Assembly: GCF_900005765.1 (NCBI RefSeq)
Contig: NC_041686.1
Span: 1,178,001 to 1,242,000, forward strand
Direction of reading: 5' to 3'
Length of the DNA stretch: 64,000 nucleotides
Source: Plasmodium relictum
Lineage: Eukaryota; Apicomplexa; Aconoidasida; Haemosporida; Plasmodiidae
Part shown: positions 46,821 to 59,914 of the stretch, piece after piece
How the letters are laid out: each line of letters starts with the position of its first letter
Numbering within the stretch: the first letter of the stretch is position 1
Position numbers and translations under genes: made by a program
Notes under the pieces: model-generated
Databases searched by the model: none
What the model was told of the DNA's origin: nothing
Seen by the model: only the letters and a program-made list of their open reading frames with translations

Positions 46821-48305
46821 AAAAAATTTTTAGTTAATTAAAAATTTGAAAATAAAAAATAAATCCAAAAATAATTTTTTTTTTTCATAATATGCTTTAA
46901 TAACTTTATGTAAATTTTTATTATTGTCTTAAAAATTCTTTGGAATATTAGTATCTTAAGTATTTATACAAATCGTATAAGTAGAGAATATATATATAAA
47001 TATAAAAATTAAATTTTATGCATACATACTTAAAAAAAAAGAAAAATACATAAAATAATTTTTAAAATTATGTGAAAAAATTAAAAATGTATATTTGTAT
47101 TATAATATTTATATAAAAATATCCAAAAATATTTTGTTTTTTTTCAAAATTGTTTATAAAAAAATTCATGAATTCGTATATAAATATAATGAAAGAATTT
47201 TATTTGAGTTTATCCGTTCTGATATATTTTCCACTTTATTCGTTTTTTTACATAGATTTAATAAAGAAAAATAAAAAATAATTTATAAAGTTTGATCTAT
47301 ACGTTTCTGTAATTAATTCTATTAAAATTTACCCCTTTTTATTTTTGTACAATTTTTTTCTTTAACATAAAATAACATAAAAAAAAAAAAAAAAAGAATA
47401 TATATATTTTTAGATATGCATTTATAAATTAAAACAATACAAATAAAGTTATAAATTAATTAGAATATTAAATATATATATTTTAACTATATGAAAATCT
47501 AATAATATAAAATATTATTATTAAATTACTAATTTTAAAATAAAAAAAAGAAAAATCAAAGTATAAAAAAAAAAAAAGTGATATAACAAAAAAAAAGAAA
47601 AGAAAATTTTTACTTGAATGAAAAATATAATATAATAAGAATGTATCAATAAAAAACAAATAAAAAAGAATACTTATTGGAGGAAAAAAAAAAATTATAT
47701 ATATATATATACTTATTTATTTATGTAATTAACAAAAAAAAAAAAGAGATAGCATAAGTAGTTTAGAAAAATAATAATTATTTATTTTAAAGAAAGAAAT
47801 TATAAAAACAATTTTGAATAACACACATATATATATATGTTAATTGAACAATTTTTTATAGATATAGATTCATATAAAAAATTATAATAATAATTTTTTT
47901 TTGGTGATTAATTTTTTTTAAATTGTAAATATGTATTACTAAAAAATCCAGGCAATTTACTAAGTTTTTTTATTTTTTACTTTTTTTTATTTAGTTAAAA
48001 AAAAATAAATTTTAACGTAAATGATACTTTCTGGTATATATGGCATTTGAAAAATTGCACAAAGCATAAATGCTCAGTTAAATATATTTATACAATAAAA
48101 AAAAAAAATACTAAAATAATTATAAAGAGCATACGTTGCGTTATGCTTCAGTGCAAATATATGATAATGATATTTAAAAAATATTGAGAGAAAAGGAATA
48201 TACATATAGAACAAAAAATATACACATAAAAACATTATATATATTTTAATAAAGTTACTAAAGTACGAGCAAATTATAATATTAATGCAAGTATAAAATA
48301 AAAAG
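46821..48305. promoter_or_regulatory. Gap with NSF promoter
   Basis: This holds the 3' UTR of the NOL9-like gene and the NSF promoter. Two related inverted repeats stand out near the NSF end: AGCAT-AA-ATGCT at 48063-48074 and AGCAT...ATGCT at 48128-48147, each followed by (T)CAGT. No gene is seen. Confidence 0.5.
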
Positions 48306-50612
48306 ATGATAGCAACTAATTTGTACTGTTGTAAATTGCAGTCTCAGGAGTTGGCATTAACGAATTATGGTTTTATAAATAATATTTTATATAATAATTT
48401 AAAAAAGAATATAAAAAGTAGTGAAATATATGGAGAATTTTCAAATATAGTTTTAATATTAAAGGGTGACGCGAATATAGGCAAAGATGAAATAGCTTTA
48501 AACACTTGTCAAAGAGAATTTTCAAGAATTCAATTAAAAGAAGCAGTAAAAATAAATATACTTGATAAGGAAAATAAAAGAGATATTATATATTTTATAC
48601 CTTTAGATAGTGTAGATTTAGAAGTGAGTTTATTTGTTAAACCTGATAGGTTAATTGAAATAGAAGATGAACAATTAGAAGAAGTCTTTAAAAAGTATTT
48701 TTTGAATCATATTTTAACAAAGGGACAAATATTAGCATTGAAATATAATGATATATTATTAAAGTGTATTGTAAAAGATTTAAAAACAGCTCAGTTTGAT
48801 GAAGTTCAAAAATTGAAAGGAAACACTTCTGCAATTAATTCATTTTTTAAAATTAATAATGAACATGATAGTAGAAATATAATGCTACAAAAAGGAATTT
48901 TATTTGAAAATACAGAATGCTTATTTACGAGTATGAATGATGGAAAACTCTTCATAGAATCAAAAAAAGTATTAAAAAAAAATATTATAAAGAACAATTT
49001 TAATTTTGAAGAGTTGGGAATAGGAGCATTGGATGAAGAATTTAAAATAATTTTTAGAAGAACTTTTGCTAGTAGAATTTACCCAAATTATATAATCAAG
49101 CAACTTGGTATAAAACACGTCAAAGGAATAATTCTATATGGACCACCTGGTACAGGTAAAACATTAATAGCTAGGCAAATAGGTAAAACATTAAATGCAC
49201 GAGAACCTAAAATTATAAATGGTCCAGAAATATTAAATAAATATGTAGGTCAGTCAGAAGAAAATATTCGAAATTTATTTAAGGATGCAGAATTAGAATA
49301 TAAACAAAGTGGAGAAAACTCTTTACTACATATAATAATATTAGACGAAATCGATGCAATATGCAGACAAAGAGGAAATGTAAGTTCTAGTAGTACAGGT
49401 GTAAATGATAGTGTAGTTAATCAATTGCTGTCTAAGATTGATGGAGTGAATAGCTTAAATAACATATTACTAATTGGAATGACAAATAGAATTGATTTAA
49501 TTGACGAAGCTTTACTAAGACCAGGGAGATTTGAATTACATATAGAAATATCATTACCTGATAAGGAAGGAAGAATTCAAATATTAAATATCCATACAAA
49601 AAGCATGAGAAACAGTAATAAATTAAATTCAGATGTAGATATAATAGAATTAGCTGAAAAAACACCTAATTTTTCAGGAGCAGAAATTGAAGGATTAGTA
49701 AGAAATACAGTTTCTTATGCTTTTGAAAGGCATATTAATTTTAATGATTTAACAAAGCCAATAAATGCTGATGATATAATGATAACAAAAAATGATTTTC
49801 TAAAAGCATTAAAAGAAACAAAACCAGCATTTGGTGCACAAGAGGATATAATTGAAGGTTTATTATCAAATGGAATAATCAATTATGGAAAAGAATATGA
49901 AAATATTGAAAATACGTGTAAATTATTAATTAAGCAAATAGTAGAAAATTCAAATACAAATTTAATGAGTATTTTATTATATGGGGAAAATGGGACGGGG
50001 AAAACAACTGTTGCTGGATATCTGGCCAAGTGTGCTCATTTTCATTTCACTAAATTCATAACACCTGAAAATTTAATTGGGTATTCTGAAATTGGTAAAA
50101 TAAATTATATAAATAAAATTTTTGAAGATGCTTATAAGACTCCGCTCTCCTTAGTTATTCTAGATAATATTGAAAGATTAATGGATTATACTCGAATTGG
50201 CCCACGATTTAGTAACACTATTTTACAAGCTATTATGATTTTAATAAAAAAAAGGCCAAAAAAAAAAAATCAAAAAATTTTAATAATTTGTACTACATCG
50301 GAATATCAATTTATGAAAGATGCTGGTTTAACTAAAAACTTCTTTGTAAACATAGAAATCCCTTTGTTAAATTCTAAAAATTCAATTAAGCAAGTTTTAC
50401 AAAATAGAAATCAAAATTATCATGATTTTCCGGTAGAAGAAATAGAAAAGGTTCTTTCATCTAACGTAATTAAAAATATAGCAATAAAAAATCTTCTCAT
50501 GATTATAGATATGGCATCTGAAGCATCTAATGGAAAAAAAATTACATGCGATATTTTTTTAAAAAGTTATAAAGATTGCGGTATTTGTTATGATGAAGAA
50601 TCGTATTATTGA
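48306..50612 (+). CDS. NSF: N-ethylmaleimide-sensitive fusion protein (NSF) AAA+ ATPase
   Basis: This encodes 768 residues. NSF is a hexameric AAA+ ATPase that, with alpha-SNAP, disassembles SNARE complexes after membrane fusion. An N domain covers about 1-210. D1 has Walker A GPPGTGKT (279-286) and Walker B IIILDEID (Asp347, Glu348), followed by the second region of homology with LLIGMTNRIDLIDEALLRPG. D2 has Walker A GENGTGKT (560-567) and the degenerate Walker B of NSF (LSLVILDNIERLMDY), then GPRFSNTILQAIMILIKKRP, which is diagnostic for NSF rather than p97. It is a single exon, and the ATG at 48306 is followed by MIATNLYCCKLQS, typical of the family start. It shares orientation with exportin-1 downstream. 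Confidence 0.96.
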   Translation: MIATNLYCCKLQSQELALTNYGFINNILYNNLKKNIKSSEIYGEFSNIVLILKGDANIGKDEIALNTCQREFSRIQLKEAVKINILDKENKRDIIYFIPLDSVDLEVSLFVKPDRLIEIEDEQLEEVFKKYFLNHILTKGQILALKYNDILLKCIVKDLKTAQFDEVQKLKGNTSAINSFFKINNEHDSRNIMLQKGILFENTECLFTSMNDGKLFIESKKVLKKNIIKNNFNFEELGIGALDEEFKIIFRRTFASRIYPNYIIKQLGIKHVKGIILYGPPGTGKTLIARQIGKTLNAREPKIINGPEILNKYVGQSEENIRNLFKDAELEYKQSGENSLLHIIILDEIDAICRQRGNVSSSSTGVNDSVVNQLLSKIDGVNSLNNILLIGMTNRIDLIDEALLRPGRFELHIEISLPDKEGRIQILNIHTKSMRNSNKLNSDVDIIELAEKTPNFSGAEIEGLVRNTVSYAFERHINFNDLTKPINADDIMITKNDFLKALKETKPAFGAQEDIIEGLLSNGIINYGKEYENIENTCKLLIKQIVENSNTNLMSILLYGENGTGKTTVAGYLAKCAHFHFTKFITPENLIGYSEIGKINYINKIFEDAYKTPLSLVILDNIERLMDYTRIGPRFSNTILQAIMILIKKRPKKKNQKILIICTTSEYQFMKDAGLTKNFFVNIEIPLLNSKNSIKQVLQNRNQNYHDFPVEEIEKVLSSNVIKNIAIKNLLMIIDMASEASNGKKITCDIFLKSYKDCGICYDEESYY

Positions 50613-51577
50613 AAAAAAATATTTTACTGAAGTTAACGGTAATCAGAAATGAATCACAATAAAATATATATATATATATATATATATTATCAATATATAT
50701 ATATAATATATTACATAAATTTTTTTTTTTTTTAAATATACAAAAATATAAAAATATAAAAATTTTGTAACAATGAAAAAGATATTTTTCTTTTAAAAGA
50801 CTTACATAACATATATATATGTATTTTTTTTTATTTTTTCGTTAATTCACTAGATAATTTTTTTTTTATTATTCTTATATAAACATACAACTTTCCATTT
50901 TTAAGAATAAACTTTCATTTATATTTATTTTTTAGTTCTCGATTATAACAAAATATATTTTTTTTAAGTATTATTTTTTCATTATAAGTCCTTTTTAAAA
51001 ATTTAAACGAATATTTAAAAAAAAACCTCCATAAAAAAAGTGCAAAAAAAAAAAAAAATTATTAGTAAATTACGCCGTGTTTTTTATTTTATTTTTCATA
51101 ATATAAGACTTGGATAATTTGAAAAAATGAGTATTTCTATTAAATTCTTATAATTATAAATTTAATTAAAAAAAAAACAAATTTCTAAAATTCAGCATAG
51201 GAAGTATTAAAAATATAAATTAGTAAAGAGAGAACATAGAATATTAAGAATTGAATAAAGAACTCATTTAAAATAAAAAAATTCACATAAAAAAAATTAT
51301 ATTTAATAGATATAACATTTATATCAGTTTTAATTATATAAATAGGAATATATCTGAATTATTACAACAATTCCTATAATTTTAGTAGTTGCTAAATTTT
51401 TAAGGCACGTTTTACATTTCCGCATATTCTGCATTTTTCTGAATAATAAAAAAAATACATGTTGAAAATATGTTCCTAAATTTAAAATATACATAACTTG
51501 AAGAAATCGTATATTTCAAAAAAATAGTTATTTTGACAATTTTTTTTTTTAGATTTTAAAAATTTTGAAAAACATTT

Positions 51578-51608
<31 letters not shown>

Positions 51609-53279
51609 TTCATATTTGTAAATTATTTTCTATTTTGTAAAATTTCATTATTTATTTCGACATATATTTATTTTATTTCTTCAAGTTTTATCTATTATTC
51701 TAAATATATATAAAATATTTTTTATTAACATGAAATAAATATAATAAATCCAATATATTGTTTTAAAAAATTAAATAAAATAAAGAAATATTAATACTTC
51801 GTATCAATTTTTTCATTTAAAAAAAAAAAAAAAAAAAGCTAATATATATTTTTATATATGGATACACTTATATATTTCTTTTTATTTTTTTTATATTACA
51901 ATTTTTATATGCAATGTAATTTTTATTATACATCTTTCCAGTTATTTTTAATTATAATTTTCAATCAAGCATAAATACATATATATATTTATATATTTTT
52001 TTTTAAGCGTATGTAATTTTATGTACATTCATTTTTTTAAAAGAATATATTCATACAAATTTACTTTTTTTCTATAATTACTACTTTTGTATGCATATAA
52101 TCGATATACTAGATTTATATAATATATATATATTTTAAATAGTAAAAATAAATTAAAAAAATGTTTTATTTTTGTGAGTTTTTGTTTATTTTAAAAAACA
52201 TCACTTGATAAGATAAAAATAATTTATCACAATAAATATTTATAAAATTAATATATATAAGAAATATATATATATTTTTTTTTTCTTTACAATATATTGT
52301 TTAAATAATACTCAAAAATTAAAAAATATATCTAATAAATACGTAAGCATCTTTATATATATGTATAATATGATATAACACTAAATTTAAACATGTTTAA
52401 TATGAATATTTATAATGTGGGTATGATTTTTAATAAAAAAAATTAAACAAAAAAAAAAAAAAAAAACACACCTTAAAACTCTTTTTTTATATGATTTAAT
52501 TACAAAAGGAATAAGAGCTTTTGGCATTTGTATATAGACTACAAAAAAAATAATACATATATAGTATGAATAAAAATAAATAAAAAAAATAACTATGTAC
52601 TTTATAAAAAAAAATTAAGGAAAAATTCTTAAGTTATATAGTGCTAAACTAAAAGTTTTGTTTTTTTATTTTTGTATAAGTTATAAACAAATTATACATT
52701 TGTATCTTCATTGCTTTATTTAATTTTATTTTAAAAGAAATTTTTGAAAAAACGTACAATTATAAAATATAAAAGAAAAAAGATTTTTAAAAAGAATCGG
52801 AAAGATTGTAAAAACACAGAAAATATATTTAGATGGACATAAAAAGGTCTTGAAAAAGAAAACACAGAAAACAAGAAATAATTGAATTGCATAAAAAAAA
52901 AAAAAAAATTGACATGGTTGTTTAAATTAAGATATTAAAATTAAAAAAAAAAAAAGAAGTCAAATTTGAAAAATAATTGTATTTTCATAATAAAATTAAA
53001 TAATAGAGAAGTGTAATAGACAAAAAAAAAAAAAAAAAAGTATATGTATTTTTTTAAGTAGTTTTCAAATATATAAAATTTTGATAAAATTAAAATAAAA
53101 CAGACTAAGTATTTTCAAAGAAGAAAGAAAAAAGAAGAAAAAGTAAAAGGAATAATAAGTAATATTATAAGTTATCATTAGGATAAATAAATAAATTTTA
53201 TTAATATTCTAAAATAAAAGAGAGAAATATTTAAGGATAGTTCAAATATTTAAAATTCTTAAAAGTTGAAATAATAAAA
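50613..53279. promoter_or_regulatory. Gap between NSF and exportin-1
   Basis: This 2.7 kb holds the NSF 3' UTR and the exportin-1 promoter, with (TA)n tracts at about 50666-50687 and 51584-51607. The patch 51392-51475 is coding-like on the minus strand and is listed separately. Otherwise it is homopolymer-rich with no gene. Confidence 0.5.
51392..51475 (-). other. Exon-like patch encoding a CxxC motif
   Basis: On the minus strand, AAATTTAG at 51483-51476 is followed by an open frame of 28 codons: EHIFNMYFFYYSEK, then CRICGNVKRALKI and a stop. G+C content rises well above the gap average here. The frame could be the last exon of an unrecognised gene with a zinc-ribbon-like CxxCG, but only one CxxC pair is visible and I found no upstream exon. 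The plus strand is also open for 36 codons over the same patch. Confidence 0.2.
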
Positions 53280-56200
53280 ATGGAAAATGAATCATTCAAT
53301 CCTTTATCTCTATTAGATAAAAATCAACCTTTTGATGCTGAAAAGTTAAAATTATTAGATAATGTAGTTGAAGCATTATTAGATACAAAAGATAAAAATA
53401 GAAGAGATTTTGCACAAAATCTGTTAAATCAATTTAAAATGTTAGATAATTCATGGAGATCTGTTTCAATTATATTAGAACACAGTGAAAATGTAAATAC
53501 TAAATTTTATGGATTACAAATATTAGAAGAATGCATAAATAATAAATGGAATATTCTTCCACCAGAAGAAAAAGAAGGAATGAAAAACTTTATTGCTTGT
53601 TATACTATAACATTATCAACAGAAGGAACAACAGTAGGAGTAGATAGGCATTTATTAAATAAATTAGATGAGACATTAATTCAAATAGTAAAAAAAGAAT
53701 GGCCAGATTCTTGGTCTAGTTTTATTCCAGATATAGTAAATTCAGCTAAATTAAATCAAAATGTCTGTGAGAATAATATGAAATTATTAAATATGCTAAG
53801 TGAGGAAGTATTTGAATTTGGAAATGAAACATTAGTTAAAAAAAAAAAAGAAAAATTAAGAAATGAATACGCTAGCCAATTTCAAGAAGTATATAATTTA
53901 TGTTTGTATATTTTAGAGGCAAATGTGTATAATAAAAGAAGTACTAACACTTCTTTAATTAAACAAACATTAAATTGTTTATCTAATTTTTTTAAATGGA
54001 TACCATTAACTTACATTTTTGATAAATATAAATTTAATGATAATAATATTCAAATAATTGATTTACTATTTGATCATTTTTGGGACGATATTTCTTATAA
54101 AATAGAATGTGTAAAGTGTATACAAGAAATTGTCATGTTAAAAATTGATGAAAAAAATATTATATATTTTGATAATGTATTTATAAATCTATGGTCAAAA
54201 TTAGTAAGCAAAATTAAATTATTACCAAATGCCAATGAAATGAAAAATATTCCTCCTGAATTAAAAATTTTTTGGGAACAATATTTTTTACAATTAAGCA
54301 TTTGTATAACTAGTTTTTTAAAAAATTATCGAGAGAAAATTGTAGAAAAAAATAATAATACTAATGATGTTAATATTGTATTTAAATTTTTAAATATGCT
54401 TGCAAATAGTAATATGGAAGAAGTATTTTTAATTATTATTGATTATTATAATATATTTACAGAACAATTAATAAGAGAATTAATAACACGATTAGAGCAA
54501 GAACATAATTTAAAAAATAAAAATTGTTCCAATTCATCAACAGAGTTAAAAAACTCTTTAGCATCAATGAATACTTCCTTGAATTTAGAATCATCTTCAT
54601 TAAGTAATAGGAAATCGTACAGTTTTGCAACAATGAGTAATGATTTAACCTTAAACAATAATAATAGTAATAAAACAATTAATATTAATGAATATTCCTC
54701 TATTTTAGATAAAATTGATTTAACACCTACTGAAATTAGGAAAATGTGCCCTAGGATTAAATTATATGAATTTATTTTAAATGATATAAGAAAAACTGTT
54801 ATTGAAAAAATGGCAAAACCCCAAGAAATTTATATATCATATGATAATGAAACAGGAGAAGTAGTAAGAGATTTTGAACCAGACACAACAGAAATAGCTT
54901 TGTATAATACTATGAAAACAACTTTAGTATACTTAACTTATTTAGGTTCAGAAAAAACTATGGAATTAATAGTAGAGTTGTTAAACAAAGAATCTGAAAA
55001 GTCTTTAAAAAATACAAACAAAAATGAAGTATGGAATAGTACCAAGACTAACAGAATAAGTTATGCTGTTGGTTCTATATCTATGTGTATGACTCTTAAA
55101 AAAGAACAAGATTTTTTAATGTATATATTAAGGATATATTTACATATGATAGAAGTAAAAAATGGAGAAGAAAATAGAGCCATATTAGCTTCCTGCGTTA
55201 TGTATATAGTTAGTCAATATCATAGATTTTTGAAACTTCATTGGAGATTCTTAAAGACAGTAATGAAAAAATTATTTGAATTTGCTGAAAATGAAAAAGT
55301 TCAAGATATGGCAGCTGAAACTATTTTAAAGATTTGTAAACAATGCAAAAATGTTATTGCTAAAAATAATCATTCTAATGATAACAGTGAATCATTTTTT
55401 AGTACTTTTATTAAATTTCATAATAATATCATGCATAAATTACCAGAAAAATTAAATCTTCTTCTTTATGAAGCAATTGCACACGTTATTTCTTGTTTTC
55501 CTTATGAAGAAAAACAAGAAAGCATAAAAATTTTGATGAGTAAATTAATGAATCTTTGGAACTCTTTAATATGTTCTAATAATGGTATTAAAGACCTAAA
55601 TAACCAAAATTCTTTAAATAATAATATAAATAATAATACTGATGATATGAAAAATTTAGAACATTTATGTACTTATGAAAATTCCAAATTAATTATTACT
55701 TTTGTGAGAGTGAATTGTAGATTAGCATATGCTTTATCGTATTTTTATTATGAACAATTATCTTTAGTATTTTTAGATTTCTTAAAAATTTATCAACTAT
55801 ATAGCAAATACATAAATTTAGAAGTAGAAACAAATGGAACCAAAAGAATTAAACATGCTCAATTTAGAAATTTATTTTTAATGAAAAGAGAATTTTTACA
55901 TTTAATTGAAACTACCATAGAAAGAAGCTGTTATAATATACAAGAATTGGAGGAAGAAATATTAAAAAGGGAACAAAAAAAATTGAAGAATGAAATAGAT
56001 GAGTCTATGGATATTCATTTACCAACTATTGAGGAAGCAAAACAAATTAATTTTCAAATGACTAGTAATATATTAAATGTTCTATTGGAAACAATATTAG
56101 TTGATTACCGGGATAGTAATCCATATATAAAAGATGCTGAAGTGTTTTCTTTATTATCAACCGTATTTAAAAAAATTGAAAATGTAACTTGCCCTATTTT

Positions 56201-57196
56201 ACCAACAGTATTAAATTATGTTTTATTACCAACTATTGATATGATAAAAAATGATTTTTCTTCTTATCCTGAACATAGAGAAAAATTTTATAATTTTTTA
56301 GATGCATGTGTTAAGCACTGTTTTGATTATTTATTTACTCTAGACTCAGAAATATTTAATACTTTTATTCAATCATTGTTGTGGGCAATTAAGCATGAAC
56401 ATCCATCCGTTGCTGATCATGGTTTAAGAATAACTCACCAATTTTTACATAATATCATTATAAAAAAAAAGGAATATTTAGAAGAATTTTGTAAAGCTTT
56501 TTATTATATTATATTAAATGAAATTTTCAAAACTTTAACTGACTCTTTTCATAAATCAGGTTTTCATTATCAAACGATAATTCTTATGAATTTACTGAGA
56601 TTGCTTGAATTTGAAGTAGTAAATATCCCAGAAGTAGAAATAACAAAGCCCCATATAATAAAGCATGTGCAAACATTTTTATCGCAATCTTTTGAAAATT
56701 TAAATCAAAAACAAATTGAAACATTTTCAGTAGATTTATTTAATTTTTGCGTTGAATCTCCATCTGCTTTTAGATCATTTGTTAGAGATTTACTTATATC
56801 TCTTAAGGTAGTACTAATATATTTTTATTTATAAAATATATTCTCCAAAAAAAAAAAAAACTATTAAAAATATTTATATATACATAATTATATATATTTT
56901 TTTTTATTATTAGGAATTTGCTACTAATCAAGATGAACTTTATGAGGCAGATAGGCAAGAAGCATTGCAAAGGGCAAAGTTAGCAGAAGATAATAAACTT
57001 ATTAAGGTAAAAAATAATATATATATAATTCTATTTATGTTTATATTTTTTATATAAATAATACTTCATTTATATATGTAAAATACAAAATACTTAATTT
57101 TTTTTTTTTTTATTATAGTTAAGAGGGCTAATGAAAGAAGATGTTCCTAGCTTTTCAGCTATTGATGTTGATGATGAATGCATAAACATAGAATAA
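53280..57196 (+). CDS. XPO1: Exportin-1 (CRM1)
   Basis: This is a three-exon gene: 53280-56807, 56914-57006 and 57119-57196, all phase 0, encoding 1232 residues. CRM1 carries leucine-rich NES cargo out of the nucleus with RanGTP. An importin-beta N-terminal segment (FKMLDNSWRSVSIILEHSEN) is followed by HEAT repeats with the CRM1 central block: GSISMCMTLKKEQDF, ASCVMYIVSQYHRFLKLHWR, FLKTVMKKLFEF. The C-terminal HEAT repeats run through WAIKHEHPSVADHGLRITHQ, and the two small exons encode ATNQDELYEADRQEALQRAK and an acidic tail. Asn/Ser-rich inserts occur near residues 415-465 and 780-800. The residue aligned with the leptomycin-reactive cysteine of human CRM1 (Cys528) is Ile624 here. The unspliced first frame would run on into intron sequence and stop at 56834. 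Confidence 0.95.
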
Positions 57197-58677
57197 TAAC
57201 TCTTTTATAAATTTTTTTTTTTTTTATTATACATTATTTTTTAATTATTATTTTCGTTAACTTTAAATTTTTATATTATTACTTTCTTTTAAATAAAATT
57301 TTTTTTTTCAAGAAAAATAAATTTGAATTTTTAGGTGATTATTAGAAGAAGAAAAAAAAAAAAAATAGCTTCCTTGTGTTACATATGCATAATAAAAATA
57401 ATAAAAATAAGCATTCATCAATTTAGATAATTTTATTAATTTATTACATACATAATATGAAGATATTTCAATAAACTTATTTATATATTATTATATATTT
57501 TTTTTATTATTTCTTTTTTTTTCTATTATTTTCTTTCTTGCCTTACATAATGTATTATTTTTAAATTTAGTAAAAAAAAAAAAAAAAAGACAGATATTTC
57601 TAAGTTGAATGGTTAATTGTTTTATGCTTTTTTTAATATTTAATATTTATAACAAAGCAAAGACTTCTATATAATTGGAATTTTTTCTTTTTTGTTCTTT
57701 TTCAAAGTATATGTAATTGTAATTTTAATAAAAATTAATGAATAAAATACAAGGAAGGCATATACATATTCATTAATTTTTAAAATATTAAAAGAATAAA
57801 AAAATTTTATATACTGTATATTTTTAACTATCCCCAAAATTAGTTTACAGCTATAATCATACATATATAAAATTGTTATGTATAAACATTTAAAAAAATG
57901 TTTTCTGTTAAGAAAAACTTGGTATCATATGTATATAGTTTAAAAATCTTATATGTAAAATTTATTAGATGAGCAATTTATTATATATTTCATATGCTTG
58001 CTTATCTTAAAATATTAAAAAGATAGTAATATTTGGTATATTACTTTAAAAAGGAAAAAATATTATTTGTTTTAAAATTCATATTAAATGTATTTCTATT
58101 TTTTCTAAGCATTTTATTTTTTTTCATAAAAAATTAAAAGAAAAAAAAGACTTTTAAGATATACAAAAGGGGAATTTTTTTCTAAATTTTTCTGAAAAAA
58201 TATTCCAAATAAATTTTTATTTAAAAAAGAATTTTAAATTTAACAAAACAAAAAAAAAAAAAGATAAGCTACATTTATTAAAAAAAATTTTTTTTATTGC
58301 ATATTTTTTGAAAGTTCCATTAACTATTGAAGTTTTAGAAATAACTTATATAAAAATGAAGTAGTTTGTTTTAATAAAAAATTTTCTATACAATGAAATT
58401 TAAGGGATTGATGATTAAAACTTTTAATGTTAAATATATTTTTACCTGGTTTTCTTTTATTAAAAATTCTTTATTCACAATTTATGCATTACTATGCATG
58501 TATATACATTAATAATATAATATTGTTAAAATTTAGATTTTAAGTATGTAATTTTATTTAAATTTTTTTATATGTTAACTTTCATTTTTGTAATTTATCA
58601 TTAAATCATCGTGCTAATTATATACCGATTTCCTTTTTTTCCTTTTTTTCTCTTTTTTCTTTTTTTTTTTCATTATT

Positions 58678-58761
<84 letters not shown>

Positions 58762-59914
58762 CCCCATTTTTTTTTTTTTATTTTATTCTCTTTTTTTCCT
58801 ATATATTTTTTCCTTTTCCTTAATATTGTAATTTCTTCCATTTTATTTTTATTATTTTCGAGCATTTGCTATTTCTTTCTTTTAAAAATATATTTAAAAT
58901 GTCAAAAAATGAAGGAAAATAAAAATATATATATATATATATAAAATATTTATGCATCATCATCTGACTTCTCTTTTATTTTTCTTTTTTTTTTTCTTAT
59001 ATTTCACATATCTTCTTTTATTTTATAACATTTAGATGATTCATATAAATTTTTTTTATGGAATCTAAAAATCAATCTTATTAAAAATTATAAAGTTGTA
59101 ATACTTTGTTATATGTATGTATATATATATAAGTTTTTTTTTTTAAAGAATTTTTTGAAAAAATAATTTTAAAATATATTTTTCAAATTAATCAGAAATA
59201 TGATGTTTTTTTAATTAAAAAAAAAATAAACAAATATATATATAACAAAAATGTAATGCATTTAAAATTCATGAACTTAGGTACATTTGAAAAAATTAGA
59301 AAAATTTATCAATGAAAAATTTCGTGTATTTCACATTTTTAAAAAAGCAATCATATTTTTATAATTTAAATTTTTAAATAAAAAAAAAAGAAAAAAAAAA
59401 ATTACTTTTGAACTCTTTTTTATAATTATCTATTAATAGTAAATAAAAATCTGGAATCATTATTTGATATAACCCTCATGAATATATATATATATATATT
59501 CAAAAGTATAGGTAGATGTATTATTAAATACTTACAGATTTATATGTTAATTCATATAAATTTAAAATTCACACAATACAATAAAAAATATAAATAAAAT
59601 AAAATAAAATATAAAAAATAAGATAAAACTTAAAATAACACAAATGTTTAAAAGGGTATATGTAAAATTATAAAAGAAGAATAGATAATATAAATATAGT
59701 TATAGTAATTCAACAAAAATTACTGAATTCAAAATCAAAAAGTATTGAACATTTAATTCTTAAAAAAAAAAAATAGATCAAATATAGTAAGTGTTTATGT
59801 TTTAAAGAATAATAATAATCTTTAAGTACTGATGAAAAAAATAAGTCTATTAATAAAATAAATCCTTCAAATTTTTTTAAATTAAATAAAAATACATATA
59901 ATTTATGTAAAAGT
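57197..59914. other. Gap between exportin-1 and KH-domain gene
   Basis: This 2.7 kb holds the 3' UTR of exportin-1 and the promoter of the KH gene. It includes an 82-base T run at 58680-58761 and a pyrimidine-rich flank. A 65-residue minus-strand frame with an ATG (57667-57864: MYDYSCKLILGIVKN..., one hydrophobic segment, basic end) is the longest candidate. Its composition is only slightly above background and it is not called as a gene. Confidence 0.55.
58680..58761. repeat. Poly-T tract, 82 bases
   Basis: This is an uninterrupted homopolymer of 82 T, far longer than any other in the window. It is either a nucleosome-excluding dA:dT tract or partly an assembly artefact. Confidence 0.9.

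Noticed and set aside
57667-57864. 65-codon minus-strand frame MYDYSCKLILGIVKN... with one hydrophobic segment
   Set aside because: It is plausible in form, but its G+C content is barely above background and several frames this long are expected by chance. It would be worth a conservation check.
58611-58865. Poly-Phe and poly-Lys frames on opposite strands
   Set aside because: They are produced purely by the 82-base T run and its flanks.
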